Assembly: GCA_019096195.1 (NCBI GenBank)
Contig: JAGTXK010000141.1
Location: 62,001-126,000, forward strand
Source of the DNA: Boletus sp. NGJ
Lineage: Eukaryota > Basidiomycota > Agaricomycetes > Boletales > Boletaceae
Direction of reading: 5' to 3'
DNA: 64,000 nucleotides
Part shown: positions 12,896 to 24,894 of the stretch, in pieces
How positions within the stretch are numbered: the first letter of the stretch is position 1
Layout: every line of letters begins with the position of its first letter
Made by a program: the position numbers and the translations under genes
Notes under the pieces: model-generated
The model's database searches: none
What the model saw: the letters and a program-made list of their open reading frames with translations, nothing else
Told to the model about the DNA's origin: nothing

Positions 12896-14849
12896 GGTAG
12901 GTGTGGGCGTGGGCGCGCGCGAGTCTGGTACCGTGCGTTGGATTTCATTTCAGTTACACTATTACGATGGGGTATAGAGACGGTCGTCTTGGGATATATG
13001 AACGATATGAATTATTGGTATTACAGTACATGTAACATCCTAAGAATAAGGAAACCAACCACCTGCGGATGGATGTGAAAGTCGACATCCTCTTGGAAGT
13101 ATAAATCCCTACTTGAAACACGAAAATACATCCCACCTTGTCAACACGTCCCTGAGCTTAGTCTTGGACGTACCACGGAGCCAAACTCGTGGCATCTCGC
13201 ACGTTCTGAGGCAGAGGAGCGCTTCCCGAGAGGAAGTACGCTACTACGTTGACATGACCCGTGAATAAGGCGATATAAATGGGCGCAGGATCCCGAGAGT
13301 CTCCAGTGGAGTGTCACCTCTTGAATAGTCGGCAAAAAATTTCCTCGTACTTGCCACGATATAGTCGGTTGGTCTCTCCTAGTAAGCTAGCATTTGTGAG
13401 TCGTACAATCATTGCCAACCCCCCACCGCCGCCCTCAGATAGAAATGCGAGAAACTGTGAAAGGGGAGGGGGGAGGCGCAACTGTTGTTGGACGTGGGGA
13501 AGGACTGTAGAGTAGTGTTTGAAGAGGCCGACGCTTTTCGATGATCATATGTAACAGACTGGCACCTTTTATCAAAAAGACACTATAGCACAGCACGAGC
13601 GTCCTCCCAGTTGGTGCGTGCGACTCTCTCATCGAGAGCACACGTCAAGATATCGATGGGCAAGGGTGGCAGAGTGGGGATCGACAACAAATACGCGACG
13701 ATCGAGACATACCCTTTGAGCACTGCAAGGTGGTGTTGCCACGAGAATTGGACGTAAGGACGTCACAAGCACCATCAACGAGAGCGTCTGTAACAAAGGT
13801 AACCATCTTTGAACGAAGATATGTGCGGGAGGGTTGTCTCCGTCCACTATGGCGTTGTATATTTGTCCATGAGGGTAGAAAGTATGAGCTATTTTATCTG
13901 GGATGGCAATTTCAGCAGAGAATCATATGTCGTCCGGGAATGATTGATCCAACGAAAGGATATACCTCACAACAGAGATTCTATGTACATCGGCCCCACC
14001 GTTGGTCAACGAATTTATGTTCTTGATGATCCAGCCCGGTGGACGTGGTCAAGACTCGGACGTGTATCTCAATATCACGAAATCGTGGTGGCGCGTCGGA
14101 ACTGTCATTTATATTCGCAACTTGAAGTTCTTTAGAATCCGTATGCTCTCTAGCGGCGTAATAAGGCGTGCCACATCATAGCCATGGTCGTGATCCAAAA
14201 CACAAGGCGAGTTTCCAAACGTGCTGAATGCTCATCGCGAGACGTGATATTTTATGGTCCCTTCGAGCTACATTGTGCCACTCGATTGGAGCGTATAAAT
14301 ACATGTCAGTTGTCGTAGGAGAATTCGAGAGTGACGTGAGCGGGGACGGGTCCAATCGAATTGAGGAGTAGAGCTGTAGCGGCAAGTTGGCGGGAGACAA
14401 CTTATGTAAAGAAAGGCACTAAGCTTGGCACCAAGTCTGATCATGTGGTTCACCTTCATTATATTGACTCCTTCAAGTTGGAAGAGTTACGATGGATCCC
14501 ATACTATGTTCGTTCTTGGAATCAATAAATATCCGACAGAAGACAACAGTACTGGTTCAAACTACGAACGTACTACTTGAACCTTCACAGAAGAGTCCGG
14601 CACGCTCTAATTAGATCATGCATAAAGAAGGGGAAAAGGGGAATTTAGTAGGGTGGCGACATTCCGGTCCTTGCCTGTATATCAAATTGACTTGACAGAG
14701 CAAAGAAAAAAGAAAAAAAAGTACAACAACCCGAATCGACGAGTAGCACTACAGTACACAGATTGAACAACGGGCACAGCAAACAGGATAGTCGGGAGAG
14801 AAATATAAGAAATACAGCCATCCGTCCAAAGTTAGTGTCGTGCCATCGA
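12896..14849. other. Long intergenic region, nothing recognised
   Basis: Nearly 2 kb between the kinase gene and the RING ligase gene. No protein motif, tRNA fold or clear repeat was seen. A purine-rich stretch of G and A lies around 13453-13475. It probably contains both 3' untranslated regions and otherwise unexplained sequence. Confidence 0.45.
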
Positions 14850-16802
14850 TCAGGCGGTAACGGCCTCGGACCCGAGCCCACGTTCGACATCTCTCGGAAG
14901 CGTGTCGTTCTCTGGGCGAGTCGCACTGCTGAGCGTGAGGTTGCGGAATCCTGAACGTAAAGTGTTCATCATGCCGCCTGACGCCGTGGAGGGGTCACCG
15001 TTCGCAGAGTCGAGCCCAGTGCTATCGTTCACCTCGGCACCCTCGTGCTCGTGTTCGTTCTCAGGATCGTCGATGGAGGTAGAGCCACGGTTCTCGTCAT
15101 CAGAAATGTCCTTCGACAGTGGCGTCGTAGAAATGCGCAGGAGCGACGTGTAAGCTGTGAGTGATCGAATCAAACATGTTGACTTCAAACTTCTTGGAAA
15201 ACAATAAAATACGAAACACTGACGTTGTCGGCAAACAGGACAGAACCACCCCTTAGCCTTGCGTTTTCTACGTGGGTTCGGAGGGAGGACAGCCGGCGGG
15301 TTAGTCCCCTCCCCCGCGTTCGCCGTGCCACTGCCCCCCTCTCCGGCAGTCGCATCCGCACCGGCGTTTGTGGGTGCATTGGTGTCTTCATTGTGCACAA
15401 TGGTGCCTCCTGCGCCAAATTCAACCATGTTGACGGCACATTCCTTGCAAGCCACGAGATGACGACATGGAAGGAGGATAACCTCGCGAGGTGAGGAGAG
15501 ACAGAGTAGACACTCTGATGAAGGCTCATCCTCATGAATAGCTGCAGAACGACTGGCGGTAGGCGGGTAGGTATGAGTGTCTGTAGTTGTGGGAGAGGAG
15601 GTATGAGGGGCTGAGGTGGATGACTGGGCGGCGAGACCGAAGATCTCGTGCAGATGGAATGTGTGCGGGCCAATCTGCAAGGCTGGGTAAGATGGTGCAA
15701 CAGTGGATAATAAAGACTAACCGTTGCCTCGCGTTTGATGACTTTGACGACCCACGGTCTGGCCTCTTCTTCGTCGGCGGCGGGAGGTGTTCCCACGCGG
15801 ACGATGTGAAGATACGTGGTCTGCTCGTTGACGATGGGCACATCCATGCCTTCCTCATCCAAGGCGGAGAGGCGGATAGTGACCCTGATGCCCTCCCGCA
15901 TGTCATCCATGGGACCTTTTTCCTTATTGAGTTCCGCAGAAGTATGGTCAAGGTCAGCATCAACGACGGCCAAGGCGGGGCCAGCTGCAGCACGATCACC
16001 GGAGCGTTTGCGGAAGCGCAAGGCTGTGAAACGCTTTCTCTGATTACCATTTCGGGGGGCTGATGCGGGGGTTGTGACTTGGGGGTTGGCAGGGGCCTGT
16101 TCTGGTGCGACAGCCTCAGGGCGAACGGACTGTTCGAATCTGCCTAATTCCAAAGTAGCGTCTTCCTCTAATTTAAGGAATTTACCGAAACCACCGTCAA
16201 CAATGGACTGGAAGACAAGGGTGCGGGAGAAGCCCCGGGTGTCTACGTTTTCGGCAAGAGGGTGATCGGCAGGGAGAATCACGTTTACATCGATTTTGCA
16301 ACTTGGCGCGTCACAATCGTACTCGAATTCCAAGCCATGCTGATGGTGAGAGTCTGCATGGTCAGGGTCATCCCCGGGTGCGAAAGCGAGCGGGAGCAAG
16401 CGGAGAGTGGGACGCTTGAGGTTTACGAGCGCTTGCAGAGTAGTCGTAGGCTGCGAAGGCTGAAACGGAGTTAGATAGGAAAAATATATGCAAGGGTAGC
16501 GATAACCTCTTTGCTCTTCGCCATCCAGCTCTTGATGACATCGGGGGAGAGGGAGTCCGCAGCTGCGTTCTTTCCCACAGTATTTGCCCATGCTGGGGTG
16601 TTGTTGACGACACCGATGTCAGGGCCAAAGAGCTGTTTGGACTCCTTCTTGTTCGTGTTCTCGACTGGGGCGACGTTGACGACGACGGCGCCGTTCTGGG
16701 CCATTGCAGCAGCCGCGCGGGAGGTATTGGTTTCGGTGCGGGCCAGAAAAGGAGAGGCTTGGATTCGGCGAGTGCGATTCCACGTGGAGTACTGGTTGTG
16801 AT
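14850..16802 (-). CDS. RING-finger E3 ubiquitin ligase, MGRN1/RNF157/LUL-like (5' end unresolved)
   Basis: Exons 16802-16507, 16459-15722, 15674-15224 and 15154-14850 join in frame (introns 47, 47 and 69 bases). The order of parts matches MGRN1-type ligases: a conserved domain opening TTTLQALVNLKRPTLRLLPL, a beta-rich substrate region, the bridge KREATIGPHTFHLHEIFGL just before the RING, then the C3HC4 RING from ECLLCL through CRHLVACKECAV to CPVCRQPY. An insert of about 60 Gly/Ala/Thr-rich residues separates the two halves of the RING, which is longer than usual. A further upstream exon ends with a good donor at 16864/16863, but I find no in-frame ATG for it. Translation may instead start at internal ATG 16704. 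MGRN1-like ligases ubiquitinate membrane-traffic and receptor proteins. Confidence 0.8.
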
Positions 16803-17079
16803 CTGGAAAAGAGACGAATGGAAATGTAAGTCGGAGGGAGACAAGGAAGAAAAGGACCCACACCAGGTCGAGATGGAGGGCATCCTCGACGACGGCGCTT
16901 TAGTCTCTCGGTGGCCGCGCTCTGAATCCACACCAGCCAATCATTATCACTCGGCTTCTCGGCGGATATTTTGGACAATCCAGTCGGTCTCACAGTCCAA
17001 AACTCAATTCACACAGTGGAGGTGAATGGCAAATGGTGACTTGCATCAATGAAACAGAATAAATCGGACCAGCAACAAC

Positions 17080-17690
17080 CTATGCAACGAGCGATACAAC
17101 ACCACCAGCCTCCTTGATTTTGGCCCTGCCAACGCCGTCAGCACACGACCACGAGTAACCACAAAATTAGTCACGCACTCGGCTTTTTGGGAGACATAGC
17201 GTGCCTTCACAATGAATGGCAGTTTCGGTAGTCTGCATGAACCGTTGGACGAGACCCGAGCTGACAGACTCGCAATCAACTCACTTTCCGTTGCCCAACA
17301 CCTTGCCGTATCCATGTTGGAGAATGTCAATCACCGGGACAACCTCAGAGTCTTCTGTCAATCCCTCCTTCTCCTCTTCAGGAACAAGCGTCCACAACTT
17401 GTCGACGTTGATGATGGGCCGCCATTGCGCGTTGCGCGTCAAGTGAAATCGGCGCATACCCACTTTACCAAAGTAACCAGGATGGTACTTGTCAAAGTTG
17501 ATACTGTACGTCAAGTAGGACGTCGTCTGCCCGTTATCCCACAAAGTCAAATCGGACAGACATACCGGTGGTGGTGCATACCACCAGCGAGACCGCGACC
17601 TCCAGGATGTTTACGGTGTTTCCCAACACGTCCATGACCGGCAGAGACATGGCCACGGTGCTTGCGAGTCTTCGAGAGGTGGGTCGGCAT
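17080..17690 (-). CDS. RPL28: 60S ribosomal protein uL15 (L27a/L28)
   Basis: Four exons, 17690-17566, 17503-17285, 17232-17179 and 17125-17080, give 147 residues, the usual length. The N-terminus [20 protein letters not shown] is diagnostic, followed by [15 protein letters not shown]. Exon 2 contains [15 protein letters not shown] and DKLWTLVPE, and the C-terminus ends [14 protein letters not shown]. uL15 lies in the large subunit near the exit tunnel. Introns of 62, 52 and 53 bases are typical of this window. An AG just upstream of the ATG (TGTACAG) suggests a possible intron in the 5' untranslated region. The symbol is the yeast name; animals use RPL27A. Confidence 0.96.
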
Positions 17691-18204
17691 TTTCTGTACA
17701 ACGCCAAAGAAATCTCAATCAGCATACATTCACCCGAGTTCATCCAAGCAGCGTTCAATCCATCCAGCTATCCATCCCAACCAATCACACGCATATATGC
17801 GTTCCCTCGACTTCCACGCTCGTATTTGCAGTACTCTGGATGAAAAAGGACGTTGAACAGGCGTGAACTGACCTTGAGAGGTTGTCGATATCGAGGGACC
17901 CTTCCACAGACGAAGGTTGATTGCAAGCTCTATCGGAGTTTGAATTCACGGCTTTGCGCCACACCTCCAACCGTTCACTAGTACCATACATTAAGGTGAG
18001 GATATCTCTAATGGAAACGAACGTGATGGGGCAGCGAGCCCATATTTATTGTCGATGAACTCTGTCGTGAAAACAATTCTCATTATTCTGAGCTCAACCC
18101 TCATTGACATGTCTCCAGAATAGTACGCTGATCACTTTCGCCGCCAGCTGTTGTTCTTCTGGATACGCCGTAGACCAGAGCGTGACTTGTAGTGAACGCC
18201 CATC
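17691..18204. other. Divergent promoter region
   Basis: Shared upstream region of the ribosomal protein gene (minus) and the Rpb11 gene (plus). Both are housekeeping growth genes. I see no clear TATA box or named operator. Confidence 0.45.
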
Positions 18205-18775
18205 ATGAATGCACCAAATCGATTCGAACTATACGTTCTCGAAGATGGCGAGAAGCCGTACGTGTCCCGTGCCCATGATGCGAGCCCATTTTCAATGAAT
18301 GATGCCCTCCCAGGGTCGAAGTAACAGAAGACACCAAAATCCCAAACGCTGCCACGTTCAAAGTCGTGAAGCAGGATCATACGTTGGGTAACATGCTCCG
18401 AGCGTACGTACCGTTCTTTTCTGTCCTCTCCTCGCCCTTCCTCTCCCGTTGGTATCTTAAAACTGTTTGGTCAACCTACGTATTTACAGCCAAGTGCTCT
18501 CGATGCCTCAAGTCCTCTTTGCAGGCTACAGAGTCCCACACCCACTCCACCCCCATTTCCTTCTCAAAATTCAGACGGATGGCACAATCACCCCTCAGGC
18601 AGTGCTCGAACAAGCTTGCACCAAGCTCATCGCTACCCTCTCTTCTCTCGAAGCAAGGCTCAAGCGCGAGTTCTCGTTCAAAGACGTCGAAGGCGCAGTA
18701 CCCGAGGACCCATATGGAACAGCAGGCACTGGTGCGCAAACATGGGGCACGGGCAAGGATTATCTGGACTTCTAG
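18205..18775 (+). CDS. RPB11: RNA polymerase II subunit Rpb11
   Basis: Three exons, 18205-18257, 18314-18403 and 18490-18775, give 142 residues, slightly longer than the roughly 117-120 usual for the family because of a C-terminal Gly/Thr-rich tail. Conserved parts: MNAPNRFELYVLEDGEKP at the start, FKVVKQDHTLGNMLR in the middle (the alpha-subunit-like dimerisation motif), then VLFAGYRVPHPLHPHFLLKI. Rpb11 pairs with Rpb3 as the counterpart of the bacterial alpha dimer and nucleates Pol II assembly in the nucleus. Introns are 56 and 86 bases. Confidence 0.95.
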
Positions 18776-20431
18776 AGGTGGCATTTGGGACCAAATCTGG
18801 TTCTCTGCATTTTAGTCGATTCCTCGTCCATCATTTACGACATCTTGTCCATACGTGTAAGTCTGTTAATATCCTCATGGGTTTTATCTGGAAATTAATG
18901 CGTGCCCACAATACTCATGCGGTAGTGCGGGATGCACATGCTTTCTCATCGATTTTTCTGTTTCTTTATTAAATAATAAACGAGTACTGACGGTGCAAGA
19001 TGTTAGACCCAAAGTATGGTTGCAACCGCACGGAAGTGCTATGTATTTCCGTGGTTGTGATCGCCGGTTTCTATGAGTGGTTGCGCTTTCCCCCTAAGCT
19101 TCGACTGGCCATGTCGTCGGCGAACGCCATTCCCGTGGACTCGGCTATCTCGTCACTACAAGGGCATCAACTTTGGCCGCATCAATGAGAGACCATCAAC
19201 TACTTCATGAATTCTCATCTACATATTCTAGTCACAATTCCCGTGACCGCTTCTCAATCGGGTCGTTTGGGTCGTGTGCCCGTCGCGATGACCTGTTCGC
19301 CTCCAGAGAGGTGGTGATAAGGGATATTGCCTGTAAATGTTTCCGAGGGTCCAGCGCTCAGCGCTCAGCTGTAAGTCACGCAGGAGAGGTGAAACACCGG
19401 TTTCACACCTGCAACATGACGCTTCAAAAATTTCAAGTTCCAAACCAATATGCGTCGCTTTTGCGTAATGCACACCTCAACCTAGGCAAGTACAAGTACA
19501 TATGCAAGTGGTGCTGGGTGGCGTCGCCGTGTCACGATACCCAGCCTGTGCTGTGAACGGCGTAACTTTAGAAACACGGGCCAAGTAAGTACGGTGTAAC
19601 ACCATGGGAAGTTCTGCTGTCAGGTGAACATTTGGTGCAAAGTTCATCAAGCCGCTCACAGACCCCAATTATATCCGGATATGATTTCATGGACCACCCA
19701 TGTCCGATCCCCTCGACCCTCGAGATTCAACATTCACCGTCACCTGGCACAAACTGTGGTCACCTTTGATGTGAATCTCTCTGTAATCTATACCGTCCGA
19801 CAGGCGGTACGATGGAGACTTGGTCCGTAAGGATCTTTGTGACCAGCAAGGAGGCAAACGCACCAAGTTACGGTCAACGTGCCCGTTAACTCTGACATCA
19901 AAAGAACTTCCCGAACTCCCAAAGATTTCGAAGGTATCCTGGGTTTTCCCATCCCACCGTAATAACCGTCAGTATGCAAGGCTGCTAGAGAGGCTGTATG
20001 CGATTCGGAATGGCAGTCTGGATCATTGAACAAACAATTCATGGATGAAAATACCAACCCTACCGTTCTCGACTGCTGTACAAGGTGTCGATACACAAGC
20101 GGAGTCATGTGGAATTTGTCCATCAACGCGGATATCACCTTTGAAATCATCTTAGACTGATAGACTACTCGCCTCGGTATGCAGAGGTTGAATTCACATC
20201 CATAGAAGGTATCATAACGAATCACAATATCAATCGTGACTTAGTAGCGTAACGCCATTACAAGAAAGGACAATAGCACAATAGAAAGATATACAAAAAA
20301 TTGAAGACCTACGTCGAAAGATCGTGAGTGCTTGAGTGACGGAAAACAAACAAGGAAGAGAAAAGGGAAAAGTAAGATCACAACCAGACTGGAGATCGCA
20401 CTACCTTTCGAAAATTACACCACCTACTCCG
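18776..20431. other. Intergenic region, nothing recognised
   Basis: About 1.65 kb between the convergent Rpb11 and CSC1-like genes. Several open frames of 60-145 codons occur on both strands, but none has recognisable motifs, a credible splice structure or coding-type composition. No tRNA was found. Confidence 0.45.
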
Positions 20432-23400
20432 TCAAAACTTGTTCAAATCCACAGGTGGCGCATGAACCACCACTTGCCCTCCATCATCCATGCTCGCCCC
20501 TGCCGTGGTCGCCAACACACCCGACGCCTCGTTCGCCTTGACCTCCTCCTTACCCAACCCGAGTGTATCCTCCGGAATCCAAACTACACGCTGAGGACGC
20601 GCGAGCGCAGGTTGCGTAAACCCATAATCCACCTTTCCGTCCGTGTGTCGCGAAAAGTGGAGGTCGTCGAAGTCAGCATCGGATTTATCGGGGCTTTCTG
20701 GGTCGAGGGGTTGCGAAGGACCGGGTTGGGAGGTGGACGCACCGATGGCGGAGTCGATGGTGTCGCGACGCTTGTCGCCCGACTCGCGGTCGTTGTCATC
20801 TTCCAGTGAATCTTCGGACTTGTATGTCTTGTCAGCGATGCTGAGGGGAAGTGCATCGATGAGTGGACCGTAAGAGCCGTTGATCATGAGATGGAATCCT
20901 AACTGTGACCCCGGTACATCAACACCGTGAACAAAATCTGAAGATCAAAAGAACTCTGACTCACAGTTACGAAGATCAATACCACCGTCAAAATGCCCTC
21001 TGTAGCGGCGCTTGCATTCTGGTTCTCATCCCGAGCAAGGAAGAAGAGTGCGCAGAGACAGATCTGCTGGACGTACATGCCGACGAACACATGCTGAATG
21101 GCTCTAGGGTAGAACAAGCCTCCAGTGTCCGTAGCCGGTGGTTGGGTGTATTGGTACAAGAAGAGGTATTTATAGAGTTGGTAGAATAGGAAGAAAGCAA
21201 GAACAGCAAGACCGTTGATAATGGGGGATATGATGGAGTAGCCAAGAGCTGTATAAATTATTAGCAACGGCATTCCATAAGGTGCGTGCGAACTGACTGA
21301 TAACAGTGAGGAGCGTGATCGCAGGGAATAAAGTGCCCCACGCAACGCTTCGAGGGCCAAACTTGATGTCGTAGATAGAGCGAGGAGTGCTTCCGAGAAT
21401 AAACAGCTTCGCATAATACACAATCAACTGAACAATAGCAAGGAAACCACCTGCAGACCCGGCAAGTCCTTGCAGAATGATATACCTATTCAGCATAAAT
21501 AGGCACTCAGTGATAAGCAACAATAGAAAAAAATTCGTACGTGAAGAAGAAAGTTGACGCCTGAGGAAGATACACTGCCAACAAATTCGCAATGGAGCTG
21601 GGGTTCTGAAGAATGCTTGGAAGGGCAGCGATAATACCCGAACTCAGGGTGACGATAAGGAATGAGTGCTACAGACCCATGGGATGAATAAGATACGTTC
21701 TTTGGTAGTGAAAAACACTTACGATCACTTGGAAGATGAAGTAGCGTGTCATCAAGCTAAGTTCCAATCCCGTACGGGTAGGGATACCCTCGAAGCGACC
21801 CAACAACCTCAAAACAATAGGAAGGAGCATCATGAGGACCGCAAGCAAGACTGGGGGTAGGATACCCTGTATGATACCAAGGACCACTGGTGGGATTGTG
21901 CAAAGCCACGCGAGCCAACTCTCGCGGACACAGAGACCCTCGATATTAGATATAATACCAACAAACGCTACAGGGAATGCCCAGAGAATGATCAATGCAG
22001 CGGTGGCTGCATAGCTGATGATCATCCGAATACGTTTCTCATACGGGTTCATGCCGAGATTACCCCAGAGAACGTCTTCCGGCGAGACCTCGAGGTACCG
22101 ATCAGCCATGTGGTATGGGGCATGGTGTGCGAGTGAGCCATAGGCCATATGTGCCGCGATCTGCTGGTTGAAAGTGATGAAAGCGGAGTTGAGAGGTGGG
22201 TACGACTGATCGGGAGTGTCCTCTCCGTTCGCCACATCATCAGAAGCTGTGAGATAGCATTCTTGAGAAATAGTTCGGCGAGCTTGACGAAGTAGAGTAG
22301 TGGTTGTGGCAATCTCGCTACGGCACCAGTCGATCGTGTCGACCTCCTGACCGATGAAAGGAAGGGAGAAAGGTAAGAAGCCCACAGGGAGACGATGAGT
22401 GGGACGCTTGGCGTGTGGAACGAGTTTCTCGGCGAGAGTGAGGTTACGTTCAGCATCGTTGGGGGATTCTGAGGGGTATGCAGCATCGTCACCTTGCTTT
22501 TTGAGAGCCTTTGCGCGAAGCTTGGCTGCAGTAGAAAGCAAGGTAGTCTCAGCAGACTCTAGTTTCCCGGATGCGGCGAGACGGCGATCATAAACAGTAG
22601 GTAACTCCTTCAGATCACTGCAAAAAAACGAATACATCAGGTGACTTTGCCTCCGGGAGGATGACATACCGATTGATCCAGATTTTTTTGACGCCACCTG
22701 GGAATTGCGAATACAGCTGTGTCAATAGCTTTTGAGACAGATACTTGGAAGGAATGCCAGAAACTAGAATAGTGTTCGCTTGAGCAGAACGAGAGTGCAC
22801 GGGGTCGATGAGGTGAAGCTGCCGGACGTTGATGAAGTGACTCATTTCGCGCTTAATATTCCAGAATATCCAAACTGCGGATGACCCACGAGATTGCGCT
22901 AAGAACTGTGTATCAAAGATGGATATATACTACTCACAGGTTGAGAACCAAATCAGGATGAGGAAGGCGGCGAATCTTTCTTTGTGGTTAGCTGCAATGT
23001 TTCCAAATGTAAATCTACTCAGTCCAGTGTTTCCGGCAACGGAATTGTTGACTGAAGTGACAGGTAAGAGTACAATCCAAGAAACGATCCAGATAGGGAT
23101 GAGCACGCGAAGCATTACGCGGAGAAACCGGACGAAGAAATAGGCGTCGGGGCCATTGACGCGCTGAATGTCTTTGTAGTCAGCTTTGTAAAGTGTGATC
23201 GGCCATGTGAGCAGGCCAGTCTTGAATGGCGCGACACGTTCACTGTGAAATTCAACGAGGTTCAGGGGCGGCACAAAGTCAGCATGAAATGGCGCACTCA
23301 TCGACTGGGGAGACTGTGCGGGGTTCATACACGGTTTTGAAGTACGGACGGAGAAGAGTGAATGCGGCAATTTCAATACCGAAAACAATCGCGTTAAAAG

Positions 23401-23511
23401 CAAGAGCAGTCTCAAAGGTGGCGGTCGTCGACGAGCCAGCGCTGGAGACGTTGGACCTGTGATAAGAGTGAGCGATGAACGAGGAGAATACAGCACTAGC
23501 TGAGCGTACAT
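20432..23511 (-). CDS. CSC1/OSCA-like calcium-permeable osmosensitive channel (RSN1_7TM/DUF221)
   Basis: Nine exons read in frame: 23511-23510, 23456-23298, 23242-22938, 22874-22670, 22617-21723, 21668-21541, 21485-21298, 21248-20965 and 20902-20432, giving 878 residues. The first helix (ALAFNAIVFGIEIAAFTLL) is followed by YFKTVYEP. The cytoplasmic region holds LVSGIPSK and KKIWINRDLKELP. The pore region has AFVGIISNIEGL, PPVVLGIIQGILPPVLL and GPRSVAWGTLFPAI. An acidic, Ser-rich tail of about 150 residues follows. These match the fungal CSC1 group of hyperosmolarity-gated cation channels related to plant OSCA and animal TMEM63. The start codon appears to be split by intron 1 (AT at 23511-23510, G at 23456). 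Confidence 0.92.
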
Positions 23512-24894
23512 GGTGGAGGGAAGGCAAAGGAGCGACGTGGAAAGGAGAAGACTTTGAGTGATTTCTATCAAGGCGCCACCTGCCGCTTTACTCGCTTGCA
23601 CTGCTCGATCGGTCGCTTATGTACTCACCTTCATTTCTTCCTTTTCTGGAAAAACCACCAAGCACTCGCCGAAATTCCCTCGCAGTACTGCAGAAATATT
23701 ATATGCGCAGGCTCCTCGCAATACATTCTGCCCGAGTCTATTCGTACAGGCTCATTTCTAAGCAAAATTTCATGCAAGACCGTCGACGAAAACTGGTGAA
23801 GACCGTTTGTACTTTGACACCACCGTCAGAATTGGAATGGAAGTCGCTTGCTTCTAGCCCAGGGTTGTTATGTATATCCGAGTATGTCAATGACAACTCG
23901 AATCCCATCCCTCCTCGACCCACTTCTTGCAATACCCAGCCAACTTTTCACTCGCTAGCTCTCACTCCCTAAAGTCTTGTTTTGCCCTCGCGAGCCCCAT
24001 TGGCAGTTCTACCTTTTACCGTGCGGTGATGGCGATCAGTTACATTTTGGATTTACGCTCCTGTCATTGTCTGATGTGACACTACCAAGTCTCTCCTTTA
24101 CATAACTACTTTCCTCAGATCAACTTCTCCCCCAGGCTGTGCAGTGTGCACTTTCTCTTACCAATGTTGGTGCATAGGAGACTTGACCGTATCGTTCAAG
24201 CGGACACAAGGTTGATCTCCAAAATCCTTGCAACCGACAGACTCACGCCCTGTACCCGTTACAACAAGTGCCGCTGTTGTTCTGTACATCTCATAAATTG
24301 CCTAGCTACTATAGCCAGGGTGTAGCTTTTAACTTTGGACGGCGAATCCCAAACACCCTACTCATGGTAGTGAACGTGTCGGAAACCAGGCGGAGGGGAA
24401 CATGGACATCATATCGAGTAGGTACTTGATTCATGCAGAATCTGGCTATGGGTGAACCAGCGGGTGGAGATAAGAGCGGCTCTCGTTCTGTAATCATTCT
24501 TCTATATATACTTGTCTCTGCATTCCGTCGTATACTATCCAGATTGGCTACTGACCACCCCACCGCCGGAGCTTGCATGGTCAATATTCGTAACCCAGTC
24601 CTGCCACGTCACTCCAAGCAATTGAAAATGTCCCTTCTATAGTGTAGATCGGTATCTATGGATGAGTGTGCAAAGATATACGGTGTGTAGCTAGCAGCAT
24701 ATGAAAGCACAATGAAAATCATTTTACAGAGAGCGGTAGGACAAGTCACACAACGCAGCAACGCATGTAAACTGCTGACATTCGCGGATCATGCATCATG
24801 ACCAAAGCACTGTTTTCCGCATGTCTGGTGAGTCAGGGAAAAAAGAAAAATCTGGCACGGCGAAAGACAACGAGGTGGACGATACCACACCGCA
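23512..24894. other. Intergenic region, nothing recognised
   Basis: Lies upstream of the CSC1-like gene and downstream of the TPT transporter gene. It should contain the CSC1-like promoter. No supported gene or repeat. Confidence 0.45.

Noticed and set aside
15587-16063. 158-codon plus-strand frame
   Set aside because: It is antisense to the RING ligase exons, which show conserved domains and consistent splicing.
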